The notes below the pieces were generated by a model. The model did not search any database. It was not told the origin of the DNA and was given only the letters and a program-made list of their open reading frames with translations. Positions 1-7,809 of a stretch of 64,000 nt of DNA are shown here, one piece after another (within the stretch, counting starts at the first letter, position 1; the number at the start of each line of letters is the position of its first letter). This stretch comes from Fibrobacter sp. UWB2. Its GTDB lineage: Bacteria; Fibrobacterota; Fibrobacteria; Fibrobacterales; Fibrobacteraceae. Location of the stretch: contig NZ_MWQK01000002.1 of assembly GCF_002210425.1 (NCBI RefSeq), positions 1-64,000 of the forward strand. The letters are read 5' to 3'. Both the position numbers and the translations under genes were made by a program.

Positions 1-54
1 GATCGCCGATGGTACCTGGCCCCCGGGCCCGGGAGAGTAGGTCGCCGCTGGATT
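1..54 (+). rRNA. rrf: 5S ribosomal RNA, 3' end (partial)
   Basis: The window opens inside a 5S rRNA gene. The segment CGCCGATGGTACC followed by a GC-rich hairpin and GGGAGAGTAGGTCGCCGC matches the conserved 3' part of bacterial 5S rRNA (helix IV/V and the GAGAGTAGG motif). The first half lies before the window. A strong terminator follows directly, so this is the end of an rRNA operon. The exact 3' end is estimated. Confidence 0.85.
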
Positions 55-57
55 CAC

Positions 58-98
58 GGGCCCCTTGAGGAAATCCTCGAGGGGCCCTTTCTTGTTTT
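58..98 (+). terminator. Rho-independent terminator of the rRNA operon
   Basis: GGGCCCC at 58-64 pairs with GGGGCCC at 81-87, extended inward by TGAGGA/TCCTCG, and is followed by TTTCTTGTTTT. It directly follows the 5S gene. Positions 100-220 hold nothing I recognise. Confidence 0.9.
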
Positions 99-234
99 GT
101 CCCGCCCACGAATCTTGCGGGGACGGTTGTCTTATTTATTTTGTTCTAAAAATAATCGAAAAACATCTTTGTTTAAGCAATCTCTAGTAACTAATAACTC
201 ATAACCTGTATCTAAAATTGCTATTCTTTGTCAC

Positions 235-2091
235 ATGAATCCTAGAATATCCTTTGTATTGCAGATGTCGCCATCGACCTCGTATGAAAACCTTGAGGCG
301 GTCGCGCGTAACTTGCTCGAAGGATTGAATGTTCTTCTGAATTCGGAACAGGTAAAGTGCTCCATCTTCTTGGATGGGCCTGTGATTGAGGCGCTTTATA
401 ATGTGGCAAAGCCGTTGATGTTCGGTAAAATTCAGAATGCGATTCGCAATGGGGTTCTCGAATTTTTAGGCGGTGGCTATTACGATCCGATGCTTCCGCT
501 TTTCCCAGAAGATTTGCAGACGATGCAGCTGGAGTTGCATCGCGACTACTTGAAGAAGGTGCTTGGCGCAGAACCGCAGGGATATTTCAATTCCTCGCTG
601 GTGTGGGAGCCGGGCATGGCCGATGTTCTGGAGCGTTCCCGTTTTGATTATGCGCTAGTGACGGAAGCGGCTGTGCAAGATGCGCTTGGACGCTCGACAC
701 CTGTATCTGGCTGGTTTACGCTTGAAGACCGTGGTGCGCTTATCCGCATTGTCCCCGTGTCCGAGGTTCTTTCGAAGGCAATTGCCGAAGACAATCTTTC
801 TTGGCGCTCGGTAGCGGAACAGTATTGCCGTGATGGAAAGTCTGCTATTGCGCTTTTGGATATTCCGTCGGAACCTACCGAGATTATTGAATTCTTCGGG
901 CGTTTTGTAGACTTTGTCGAGATGAATGAGGTTCAGACTAGAACCGTTGGTTTTGCGGTAGATCAGCTCGAAACTTGCGGTACGATTAGCTTCCTTGTTT
1001 CGGCGGGCCGCAGGCTAGGGCTGCCTTCGACAGCACGCACTTGTCGAGAACTTTTGATTCGCCGTCCAGAAATCAATATGCACCACAAGTCTTTCCTGAA
1101 TTTGTACAGGAGAGCTCGCAGTGTGCTTTCGGGCAAGAAGTGGCTCGAATTCTGCCATGCGCTTTTGCCGGCGATGGCTCCGCTTTATTTTAGGGATATG
1201 CACAACCGCTCGGGCATGCGTTCCATGATGGTGCGCAAACGCTCGAATCGCATGTTGCTTTCGGCATCGCAAGTTCTCGATGACCTTACTGGATTCTCTG
1301 GGCTTCGCGTGGATGTGTGCGACTTTTTGCTCCGTGGCAAAAAAGTTCTCTTTTGTGAAAACCCGGAATCATCTTACTTGCTCGACTACCGCATTGGCGG
1401 GGCGCTCCGTGCGTGGAATTACAAGGGTGCAAAGATGAATCTCGTGAACTCTTGGCGCGATGACGGCGAACCTTCGTTTGCCTTCTTGGATTGCCTTGTG
1501 CCGAATGTGGACTTTACTCCGGTCAAGCTGGAGCAGATGCTCTACGACCGCAAGCACTTGCTTGCAGACCCGTATGACTATCGGATTCTGCGTTCGGACG
1601 TTGGCACTGAGATTATGTTAGACGAGGAACAGGGCTTTGACAATGAAGAGCGCAAGGCTTTGTTCAAAATAAAGAAAGTCTTTACGTTCCAGGGTGACGC
1701 TGCCAAGTTTACCGTTTCGTATGCGATTGACAATCTTGCGTATGTGAACACGAAGGGCTATTTCGGGACGATTCTCGAGCTCGGGCTTTTGTCGCATGGC
1801 GATGTCAACAAAGTCTGGATTGACGGCAAGAATGTCAAGTGGAATATGGTGGAGCCACTTTTGTACCCGGATGGCCAGTCGCTTGAAATTCGCGATGAAA
1901 AGGCCGGTTGCGTGTTCCGCATGGCTTTTGACCGACCGACGTCTATCTTTATCGGCTCTATTTTTGGAGCGACTTCAACCGCAGCTCCGCAAGCGTTCCA
2001 GGGCATTCGCGTGTTCCCGTTCTGGAATGCTCCGTTCAACGTGCTTGACCGCAAGGCGTTCAAGATTTCCGTGTCGGTGACGAAGAGGTAA
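235..2091 (+). CDS. GH57-fold (4-alpha-glucanotransferase/alpha-amylase-like) protein, probably catalytically inactive
   Basis: A 618-residue protein with the overall plan of GH57 enzymes: an N-terminal (beta/alpha)7-like part and a C-terminal beta-rich part resembling the DUF1925/1926 region of 4-alpha-glucanotransferases. The second conserved GH57 region is clear (GGGYYDPMLPLFPEDLQ near residue 80). However the N-terminal HQP motif is replaced (FVLQMSPS), region 3, normally W-x-x-E-R-V-W-x-P with Glu as nucleophile, reads NSSLVWEP with Ser at the Glu position, and no GDDGEKFG-like acid/base motif is visible. The fold assignment rests on family knowledge and the loss of activity is inference. 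It is first in a tight cluster with a STAS-like protein (3-nt gap) and a lytic transglycosylase. The sequence TATTCT lies 7 nt before the ATG, so the mRNA may be leaderless. Confidence 0.7.
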   Translation: MNPRISFVLQMSPSTSYENLEAVARNLLEGLNVLLNSEQVKCSIFLDGPVIEALYNVAKPLMFGKIQNAIRNGVLEFLGGGYYDPMLPLFPEDLQTMQLELHRDYLKKVLGAEPQGYFNSSLVWEPGMADVLERSRFDYALVTEAAVQDALGRSTPVSGWFTLEDRGALIRIVPVSEVLSKAIAEDNLSWRSVAEQYCRDGKSAIALLDIPSEPTEIIEFFGRFVDFVEMNEVQTRTVGFAVDQLETCGTISFLVSAGRRLGLPSTARTCRELLIRRPEINMHHKSFLNLYRRARSVLSGKKWLEFCHALLPAMAPLYFRDMHNRSGMRSMMVRKRSNRMLLSASQVLDDLTGFSGLRVDVCDFLLRGKKVLFCENPESSYLLDYRIGGALRAWNYKGAKMNLVNSWRDDGEPSFAFLDCLVPNVDFTPVKLEQMLYDRKHLLADPYDYRILRSDVGTEIMLDEEQGFDNEERKALFKIKKVFTFQGDAAKFTVSYAIDNLAYVNTKGYFGTILELGLLSHGDVNKVWIDGKNVKWNMVEPLLYPDGQSLEIRDEKAGCVFRMAFDRPTSIFIGSIFGATSTAAPQAFQGIRVFPFWNAPFNVLDRKAFKISVSVTKR

Positions 2092-2094
2092 TCT

Positions 2095-2784
2095 GTGCGT
2101 GCGGACTTGATTGACATTCAGGTTGAAGATCGCGGCGAAGAAGTCGAGATTTCGCTGTACGGAATTCTTGGCGAATACCAGCTTTCGGCTGTCCGTGAAA
2201 AACTTGAAATGCTTGTGCGTGGCCCGGGCGTGTTTTTCTTTGTGAATCTCCAGAACGCTCGATTCACGACGGAAGCTTACCGCGGCTTGTTCCTTGAAAT
2301 TCTGAATTTGGTCAAGCAGCAGAAGGCTTCCCTTATTTTGTTGTTTGATAGCGAGGAACTGCACGCTTATTTTGACCGCTATCGCAATATCTTTGAAATT
2401 TATAAGAATCGCGAGGAATACCGCAAGTCTGGGCTTTCGAAGCAGGTGCACCTGGTCGGATTGCATTACGAGAAAAAGGCGATTAGCTTATCTCCTGGTT
2501 TTGCGATTTCTGTTGCCTTGTTCCTGATTGGTTGGGCCGTTACGTTATTTGTTATTGTCGTGGGGCAGGGACGTGAAATTTCTGATAAGCAGGCGCAGAT
2601 TACGGCGCTCGAAAGCCAGAAGGCGCGTTACATCCGCGAAATTGACCGCCTGGAATCGGCGATTGGCCCGATGCGTAAGCTGGGCGTTGTGCAGGACACG
2701 ACTTTGCTGAGTTCCTTTGGCGCCATCCAGGACTGGGTTACTTATTTGGAATACTTGGAGAAGACTCGTCGTGAAAAAAAGTAG
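2095..2784 (+). CDS. STAS-like domain protein with membrane segment and coiled coil
   Basis: 229 residues, GTG start 3 nt after the previous stop. Residues 1-125 look like a STAS (anti-sigma-factor antagonist-like) alpha/beta domain: strands VEISLYGIL and VFFFVNLQN alternate with helices. A single hydrophobic segment (AISVALFLIGWAVTLFVIVV, about residues 138-157) is followed by a predicted coiled coil (residues 160-190) rich in charged heptads. The STAS-like part would be cytoplasmic and the coiled coil on the other side of the membrane, or the reverse. Its end overlaps the start of the lytic transglycosylase, so the two are probably translationally coupled and may act together at the cell wall. 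Function is not established. Confidence 0.6.
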   Translation: MRADLIDIQVEDRGEEVEISLYGILGEYQLSAVREKLEMLVRGPGVFFFVNLQNARFTTEAYRGLFLEILNLVKQQKASLILLFDSEELHAYFDRYRNIFEIYKNREEYRKSGLSKQVHLVGLHYEKKAISLSPGFAISVALFLIGWAVTLFVIVVGQGREISDKQAQITALESQKARYIREIDRLESAIGPMRKLGVVQDTTLLSSFGAIQDWVTYLEYLEKTRREKK

Positions 2785-3460
2785 CGTTCGTCTCTCCGCG
2801 ATGAGCGTAAGCGTCCTGTTTATCATTGGCTTTGCGGTTTTGTTTTTCTTTGCGAGCGAATGGTATTCCAACAGCGTCAAACTTGAAAAGCTTGCCTATA
2901 AGGAACGCATTCTCCATAACGATATGGAACATTTGGAGGTGGTGGGCAAGTGGACGCTCGATTACGTAAAAATCGAAAAGGCGCTCACGTACATGCTTGG
3001 CGACCGCGTTTCCGAGGTGAGTTTCCGCATGTTGGCTGAAAATCTGTGGCAGATTTCGCAGTCGTATTCGCTGGATCCGCTGATTGTCCTTGCTGTTGTC
3101 GTGCAGGAAAGCCGTGGAAACCCGCTTGCCCGTGGACGTTTCCAGACGGGTAAATTTTCGGGTGCGCTTGGTTTGATGCAGATAAAATTGGAAACCGCTA
3201 AAAAAATTGGCCGCCGGTTTGGTCTTGTTATAGAAAGCGAAGACGACTTGATGCGCCCGGAAGTGAACGTGGTTGTGGGCTCGGCTTACCTGATTCGCCT
3301 GATTGGAAAGTATGGCAATTTGAGGGAGGCGCTAGTGGCGTACAATCTTGGCCATACCGCTGTCGATAAGCTCCTTGAAAAGAATGCTCCGCTCCCGACT
3401 TCTTACTATGAAGGTGTTGTGAGGCGATACAAGGATTTAGTGGCGCACTGTTCCTACTAA
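2771..3460 (+). CDS. Membrane-anchored lytic transglycosylase (SLT domain)
   Basis: 229 residues from the GTG at 2771, which overlaps the upstream gene by 14 nt; an in-frame upstream start (2717) would lie deep inside that gene. An N-terminal membrane anchor (residues 11-30) precedes a Lys/Glu-rich stalk and a goose-type lysozyme/SLT domain. The catalytic Glu is in VQESRGNPLARG, followed by the family motifs GALGLMQI and ALVAYNLG. Such enzymes cleave peptidoglycan glycan strands between MurNAc and GlcNAc, giving 1,6-anhydroMurNAc ends. The context with a membrane STAS-like partner suggests regulated wall remodelling. Confidence 0.85.
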   Translation: MKKSSVRLSAMSVSVLFIIGFAVLFFFASEWYSNSVKLEKLAYKERILHNDMEHLEVVGKWTLDYVKIEKALTYMLGDRVSEVSFRMLAENLWQISQSYSLDPLIVLAVVVQESRGNPLARGRFQTGKFSGALGLMQIKLETAKKIGRRFGLVIESEDDLMRPEVNVVVGSAYLIRLIGKYGNLREALVAYNLGHTAVDKLLEKNAPLPTSYYEGVVRRYKDLVAHCSY

Positions 3461-3531
3461 ATAGTATTGTATTTGAACGAAAAATAAACTTGGAACCATA
3501 GGCCATTTATTCTTTTTTCTAAATTCTAGCT

Positions 3532-4920
3532 GTGATTAAGAATTTGTTTTTTATTCTTGCAATGACGGGGATCGCCTTGGCGGGCGAAGTCCGTTATGAC
3601 TGTTTGCGCTTTGTGGAACAGGGGCTTGCGAGTGACCCGCAGATGGAAGAACTGCGTTACGGCACCGAGGCCAAGAAAAATAAGATCAAGTCGCTCAAGT
3701 CCGAAGTCATTTTGCCGACATTTTATGTGTCGATGATGGTGGGGCCTGCTCCGGGTCTCAAGGAATACAACGATTACTATTTCAATGATTCCGGGGATAC
3801 CCTGGGAATCGAAAAAGCCGAAAAGTACGATTTCTCTAGAATGGGACCTTTCTGGGGTGTCGAAGCCAAGTTTATCCAACCGTTAAATTTGGGCCAGTAC
3901 CGTACGGGCAAGCGGGCTTTGGAAGCCGATTTGCAGCAAAAAACTTTTGAAATCGAAAACTCGACGCTCAAGAAAGAAGTTGAACTCCAGAGCTACTATT
4001 ACAACTATCTCCTTGCTCTTGAAATGAAGCGCATTGCTGCCGATGCCCAGAAGCAGGTGGACAAGGCATACGACCAGCTCGAAGAGGCTTTGGACGAAGA
4101 TGAACCGACGGTTTCGCAGACGGACCTTTTGAACTTGAAGGCTAAAATGCATACAGTCAAGGAAGGCGTCATCGAGGCTGACCTTGGCATGAAGCGTGTG
4201 CAGCTGGCGATTCGTTTTGCGCTTGGCTTGCAGGAAGGCGAAACTTTTGCCGCCGAAGATACAATCCTTGCGATGAGACCGGAACCGATGCCGACGGAAG
4301 ATCAGGTTCGCGAGTTCACCATCAAGCACAATCCTGAACTGAAACAGCTCGAAGCGGGGTTGCGTGCACGTCGATTCCAGATGGATCTGGCAGAGGCGAA
4401 GCTTGCTCCAGAATTCTTTGTCATGGGGCAGTTTGAATACGTGAAGAGTTGGGCCGGTAACCGTAACGTGGTCCAGAAAAACGCTTTTGCCCAAGATGCC
4501 GTGAACAAGATTTCGGGGGTTTTCGGTATTGGCTTGAGGTACCGTTTGAACTTCTGGAAGAGCTGGGAAGATTTCCGCCAGGCGAGAACGGAATATCGCG
4601 GTCTTAAGCTGAAGGAAAACTACGCCTCGGAAGGACTTGTGGCCAAGGCTGTTGAACAGTATTATCAGGTGGTGGCCGCCAAGGGGAAACTTGACGCTTT
4701 GCGTGAAAGTTTGCGTGCAACAGAATCGCTTTTGAAAGATGCCGCCATGAAATACGACCTCGATAAGTCCCAAACTAGCGCTCTTGTATCGGCCTATACG
4801 CAGAATATAACCATGCAAAAAGATTATTATTTCGCAGTTTGCCGATATAACGTCGAATTTGCCGGATTAGTGGCAAAGATGGGGTTGTCTCTTAGCGACT
4901 ATAAAACGTATTTTAAGTAA
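3532..4920 (+). CDS. TolC-family outer membrane channel protein
   Basis: 462 residues with an N-terminal signal peptide (MIKNLFFILAMTGIALAG) and the long alternating helical and beta-hairpin pattern of outer-membrane efflux proteins (OEP family), duplicated across the length as in TolC. GTG start, with TAAATT at 3520-3525 placed 6 nt before it. The next gene, mlaC-like, follows after 18 nt with a good AGAGGAG site, so both are probably co-transcribed. No inner-membrane efflux pump or periplasmic adaptor is nearby. The substrate is unknown; the pairing with MlaC hints at lipid-related transport but could be incidental. Confidence 0.75.
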   Translation: MIKNLFFILAMTGIALAGEVRYDCLRFVEQGLASDPQMEELRYGTEAKKNKIKSLKSEVILPTFYVSMMVGPAPGLKEYNDYYFNDSGDTLGIEKAEKYDFSRMGPFWGVEAKFIQPLNLGQYRTGKRALEADLQQKTFEIENSTLKKEVELQSYYYNYLLALEMKRIAADAQKQVDKAYDQLEEALDEDEPTVSQTDLLNLKAKMHTVKEGVIEADLGMKRVQLAIRFALGLQEGETFAAEDTILAMRPEPMPTEDQVREFTIKHNPELKQLEAGLRARRFQMDLAEAKLAPEFFVMGQFEYVKSWAGNRNVVQKNAFAQDAVNKISGVFGIGLRYRLNFWKSWEDFRQARTEYRGLKLKENYASEGLVAKAVEQYYQVVAAKGKLDALRESLRATESLLKDAAMKYDLDKSQTSALVSAYTQNITMQKDYYFAVCRYNVEFAGLVAKMGLSLSDYKTYFK

Positions 4921-4938
4921 AAAAGAGGAGATTCTAAG

Positions 4939-5517
4939 ATGTTTAAGAAAATTTTGATCGCTATTGCCTGTGCTTCGCTCTTGTCTTTTGCTGCCGAAGA
5001 TCCGGTGTCTGTTGTGAAGAGCAAGGACGTTGAACTGCAGAATATCATCAAGAAGTCCAAGCGTACCGCCAAGGAAACGGAACGCGTCAAGAACCTTTTG
5101 AATGATTCCTTTGACTTTGCTCTCTTGGCCAAGAAGTCCTTGGCCGCTAGTGACTGGAAGGCTCAGGACGAAGCTTCTCAGCAGAAGTTTGTGACGGAAT
5201 TCCAGCGCATGGTTCGCAATTCCAGTGCAAACCGCTTGGAACTTTATCGCGCCGATTCTACGATTTATGAACCGGCCAAGATGAAGGGCTCGGACGACGC
5301 TCGCGTGATTGCTCATTTGTGGAACAAGGGTAAGGAATCGGTGCTCGAATACAAGATGACGCTTGTGAATGGCAAGTGGAAGGCTTGGGACTTGGTCATC
5401 GATGACCTTTCTACGGCTCGCAACTACAAGGAACAGTTCAGCAAAATCTTGAAAGACAAGAGCTTTGCCGAATTGATCGACATTATCAGCAAGAAGGCTG
5501 ACGAAGCCGAAAAGTAA
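4939..5517 (+). CDS. mlaC: MlaC/Ttg2D-family periplasmic phospholipid-binding protein
   Basis: 192 residues with a signal peptide (MFKKILIAIACASLLSFA). The mature part matches the Tol-Tol-Ttg2 (MlaC) family: a helical N-terminal region with FDFALLAKKSLA, then a region LAASDWKAQDEASQQKFVTE typical of MlaC, a beta-sheet segment (VLEYKMTLVNGKWKAWDLVI) and DLSTARNYKEQFSKIL. MlaC shuttles phospholipids between outer and inner membranes in the Mla pathway. Here the genes for MlaE, MlaF and MlaD are absent from the neighbourhood; an MCE (MlaD-like) gene lies 53 kb away. Its stop overlaps the next start by one base. Confidence 0.8.
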   Translation: MFKKILIAIACASLLSFAAEDPVSVVKSKDVELQNIIKKSKRTAKETERVKNLLNDSFDFALLAKKSLAASDWKAQDEASQQKFVTEFQRMVRNSSANRLELYRADSTIYEPAKMKGSDDARVIAHLWNKGKESVLEYKMTLVNGKWKAWDLVIDDLSTARNYKEQFSKILKDKSFAELIDIISKKADEAEK

Positions 5518-6509
5518 TGGGCTTTCTTTCCTGGCTCCTTTGTGTAATTCTCGTTGTAGCGCTTGTGCTACTGCTTTTCCCGTTTGCGTTTCGAATTGAT
5601 TTCGAGGCCGGGGAGCGCGGTGTGCGGGCGCTTTTCTTTTTTTTCAAGAAGAAGGTTTACGAGTACGAGAAGAAGTGGAAAGAAAATGCAGGCAGTAAGG
5701 AACTTGCGGTGGATAGTGAAAAGCTGGAGCCGCAAGATGCGCCTAAAAGTGTGACGCAAGATGCGCCGCCGATGGTTGAAGCTGTTGCGAAAAAGCCTGC
5801 AGAAACTCCCAAGACGGAACCGATGAAAGTCGGAATTGATGAAAGTGCAAAGTGCGAATCGCTGCCTCCATCATCCTCGAAACAAAGCGAAGGGGATTCA
5901 GTAAAGTCTAGCGCAAGCAACGAGAGTGCGCATCCTGTGGAAGTAAAGTCTTCGCCGGTTGTTGAAGTTTCGTCTGAAGCAAAAGCCGCGGAATCCGAGA
6001 ATCGCGATTCCGAAAAAAACGAGACGCCCGCCGAAGATAAAAAGCCGAAGAAGGAAAAGCGCAAGCTTTCGGACCGTGAATTTTGGACCATCATTTTGAC
6101 GCCGGATTTTGATGCTAGGGCTTTCAAGTACATTCTGAAAATTTTGAAGGCTGTGCTTTCGCTGTTCCGTGTGCGCTTTAGAGATTGCTTTGTCGAAGGA
6201 ATCCGCTCGGATTACCAGACCATGGGCTATATCGCGGCGGCGAACGGATTCTTGAAGGCGTACCCGTACGTTGGCGATTGGGACTTGAGAATGGACTGGT
6301 GTAACGAAAAGGAACTCCGCACAGTTGGTTCGGTCCACTTGAGCATTACGTTGCTCCGCATTTTTTGCTTTACTTTGGAAACGCTTGTGCTGGCTGGAAT
6401 TTTGGCGTTTAGCTTTTGGCGCCGTCGTGCACATGTGATTAAAACAAATGAACTTCCGCAACTCGGTTTTATCCGTAGGCGGATTCTTGAATTTATTTTG
6501 GAGGACTGA
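5517..6509 (+). CDS. Membrane protein with long charged linker (DUF2953-like)
   Basis: 330 residues. An N-terminal membrane segment (LSWLLCVILVVALVLLLFPF) is followed by a short conserved region, then a low-complexity Ser/Glu/Lys/Pro linker of about 130 residues (about 60-185) and a C-terminal domain ending in a second hydrophobic helix (about residues 280-300). Spacing of the conserved parts and the final motif resemble the DUF2953 family, known mainly from Firmicutes sporulation-associated proteins; this match is tentative. The start overlaps the mlaC stop (TAATG) and the stop overlaps the next ATG (TGATG), indicating translational coupling across the operon. Confidence 0.5.
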   Translation: MGFLSWLLCVILVVALVLLLFPFAFRIDFEAGERGVRALFFFFKKKVYEYEKKWKENAGSKELAVDSEKLEPQDAPKSVTQDAPPMVEAVAKKPAETPKTEPMKVGIDESAKCESLPPSSSKQSEGDSVKSSASNESAHPVEVKSSPVVEVSSEAKAAESENRDSEKNETPAEDKKPKKEKRKLSDREFWTIILTPDFDARAFKYILKILKAVLSLFRVRFRDCFVEGIRSDYQTMGYIAAANGFLKAYPYVGDWDLRMDWCNEKELRTVGSVHLSITLLRIFCFTLETLVLAGILAFSFWRRRAHVIKTNELPQLGFIRRRILEFILED

Positions 6510-7213
6510 TGGCTGTTTTGACTTTGGAACGCTTGCTTGCTTCGATGGGCTTTGGCAGCCGCAAGGATGCGCGTGGATTAGTGCGCATGGGCCTTGTGGA
6601 ACTGAATGGCAAGGTTCTCGATGACCCGTTCATGGAATTCAAGACACGTCCGGAGTTCATCACGGTGAATGGCGAAGAAGCGCCGACGGTCGAGAAGTTG
6701 TACGTGATGCTTTACAAGCCGACGGATGTGGAATGCAGCCACAATGCCCGTGACCACAAGCCTGTGTACGATTTACTGCCGGAACGCTTTACGGCGATGG
6801 GTATCCAGTCCGTCGGACGCTTGGATGCGGATTCTTCGGGACTCTTGTTACTCTCGAATCAGGGTGACTTTATCCACAAGGTCGAAAGCCCGAAGAAGGG
6901 ACTCTGGAAAAAGTATCGCGTGACGCTTGCACGTCCGTTTACAGATGCGCAGAAGGCGGAACTCTTGGCGGGCGTGATGCTCAAGGACGAAAGACGTCCG
7001 GTGCTGGCTCGCGAGATTGAAGTGAACGGAGATGCGGTGGACATCTCGATTGGCGAGGGACTGTACCATCAGGTTCGCCGCATGTTCGCTGCAGTCGGCA
7101 ATCACGTCGAAACGCTTGAACGCATCGCAATTGGACCGGTTGTTCTGGATCGCACTTTGGGCGAGGGCGGTTGGCGATTCCTCACCGAAGAAGAAGTCGC
7201 TGCACTGTCGTAA
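6509..7213 (+). CDS. Pseudouridine synthase, RsuA/RluB/E/F family
   Basis: 234 residues. An N-terminal S4 RNA-binding domain (LERLLASMGFGSRKDARGLV) is followed by the RsuA-type catalytic domain with the signature GRLDADSSGLLLLSNQGDF holding the catalytic Asp, and a C-terminal part with YHQVRRMFAAVGNHVETLER. These enzymes isomerise a specific uridine in 16S rRNA (RsuA) or 23S rRNA (RluB/E/F); which subfamily is not decided here, though the LSNQGDFIHKVESPKKGLWK segment looks RsuA-like. GGAGGA precedes the ATG, which overlaps the upstream stop. Last gene of its operon. Confidence 0.88.
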   Translation: MAVLTLERLLASMGFGSRKDARGLVRMGLVELNGKVLDDPFMEFKTRPEFITVNGEEAPTVEKLYVMLYKPTDVECSHNARDHKPVYDLLPERFTAMGIQSVGRLDADSSGLLLLSNQGDFIHKVESPKKGLWKKYRVTLARPFTDAQKAELLAGVMLKDERRPVLAREIEVNGDAVDISIGEGLYHQVRRMFAAVGNHVETLERIAIGPVVLDRTLGEGGWRFLTEEEVAALS

Positions 7214-7217
7214 TAAA

Positions 7218-7247
7218 GGAGATGCCCGCTCAGTGGCGGGCATGACA
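7218..7247 (+). repeat. Interspersed hairpin repeat (ATGCCCGC type)
   Basis: Arms ATGCCCGC and GCGGGCAT flank a 6-nt loop (TCAGTG) with edges GGAG on the left and GACA on the right. Near-identical copies lie at 40822-40851 and, with compensatory changes, at 9006-9035 and (inverted) 39353-39381. It sits immediately after a stop codon. Confidence 0.85.
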
Positions 7248-7258
7248 AAGAAAAAGAA

Positions 7259-7280
7259 AAGCCGGCATTCAAGCCGGCTC
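7259..7280 (-). terminator. Terminator between converging rsuA-like and HU genes
   Basis: AGCCGGC (7260-7266) and GCCGGCT (7273-7279) form a hairpin. On the minus strand it is followed by TTTTCTTTTTC, so it mainly serves the HU gene; on the plus strand only CTTT follows. Confidence 0.75.
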
Positions 7281-7329
7281 TTTCGTATCAGGCGTTTGCG
7301 TAGCCTGAGTTAATAGGTTCAACGTTCGT

Positions 7330-7704
7330 TTAGATGGAATCGTCGTCGCTACCGACGTGCACGATTTCGTTTTCAGTTTCGAGTTCCGGCTGTACAGATG
7401 CTTCGCCGAGGATGCCTTCGAGCGAATTAATCTTGTCCTTAATGTCGTTGCTGAACTTGAAAGTCGGGACCAAGCGTTCGTCGATGAGGACTGTTTCGCC
7501 AGTGCGGGGGTTGCGTGCCGGGCGAGCCTTGCGGGGCTTGCAGGCGAACGTGCCGAAACCGCGAATTTCAATTGTATTGCCTTCGATAAGCTTCTCGCCG
7601 AGGAGGTCGAGGAACTGTTCGACAACAATTTTAATATCATTGCGCACAAATCCGGTGGATTTGGCGATTTCCTGAATAAGAGATTGTTTAGTTATATTAG
7701 CCAC
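7330..7704 (-). CDS. HU/IHF-family DNA-binding protein with acidic tail
   Basis: 124 residues. Residues 1-92 are a full HU/IHF fold: helix-turn-helix-like dimer core (LIQEIAKSTGFVRNDIKIVV), the signature GFGTFACKPRKARPARNPRT containing the DNA-intercalating arm, and the C-terminal helix. Canonical HU is about 90 residues; here an extra acidic tail of about 30 residues (ending GSDDDSI) follows. GTG start; TATATT lies at 7716-7711, six bases upstream of it, so the mRNA is probably leaderless. HU proteins bend and compact DNA; whether this is the main HU or a specialised paralogue cannot be told. Confidence 0.9.
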   Translation of the reverse strand: MANITKQSLIQEIAKSTGFVRNDIKIVVEQFLDLLGEKLIEGNTIEIRGFGTFACKPRKARPARNPRTGETVLIDERLVPTFKFSNDIKDKINSLEGILGEASVQPELETENEIVHVGSDDDSI

Positions 7705-7809
7705 GCACTAAATATAAGTTTAACATAGACTTAGAGTGATGGTTAAAGCGAAATTAAATATCTTTTTCGGGTTCACATTGCGGAATATTTGTGAATAGTT
7801 GTGACTTAA

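Noticed and set aside
188-198. Shared words ACTAATAACT near 188 and 45263
   Set aside because: Short AT-rich match without structure or common context.
5720-6060. Low-complexity Ser/Glu/Lys region in the 5517 gene as a possible frameshift or repeat
   Set aside because: The frame is continuous and flanked by hydrophobic segments; it reads as a normal disordered linker.
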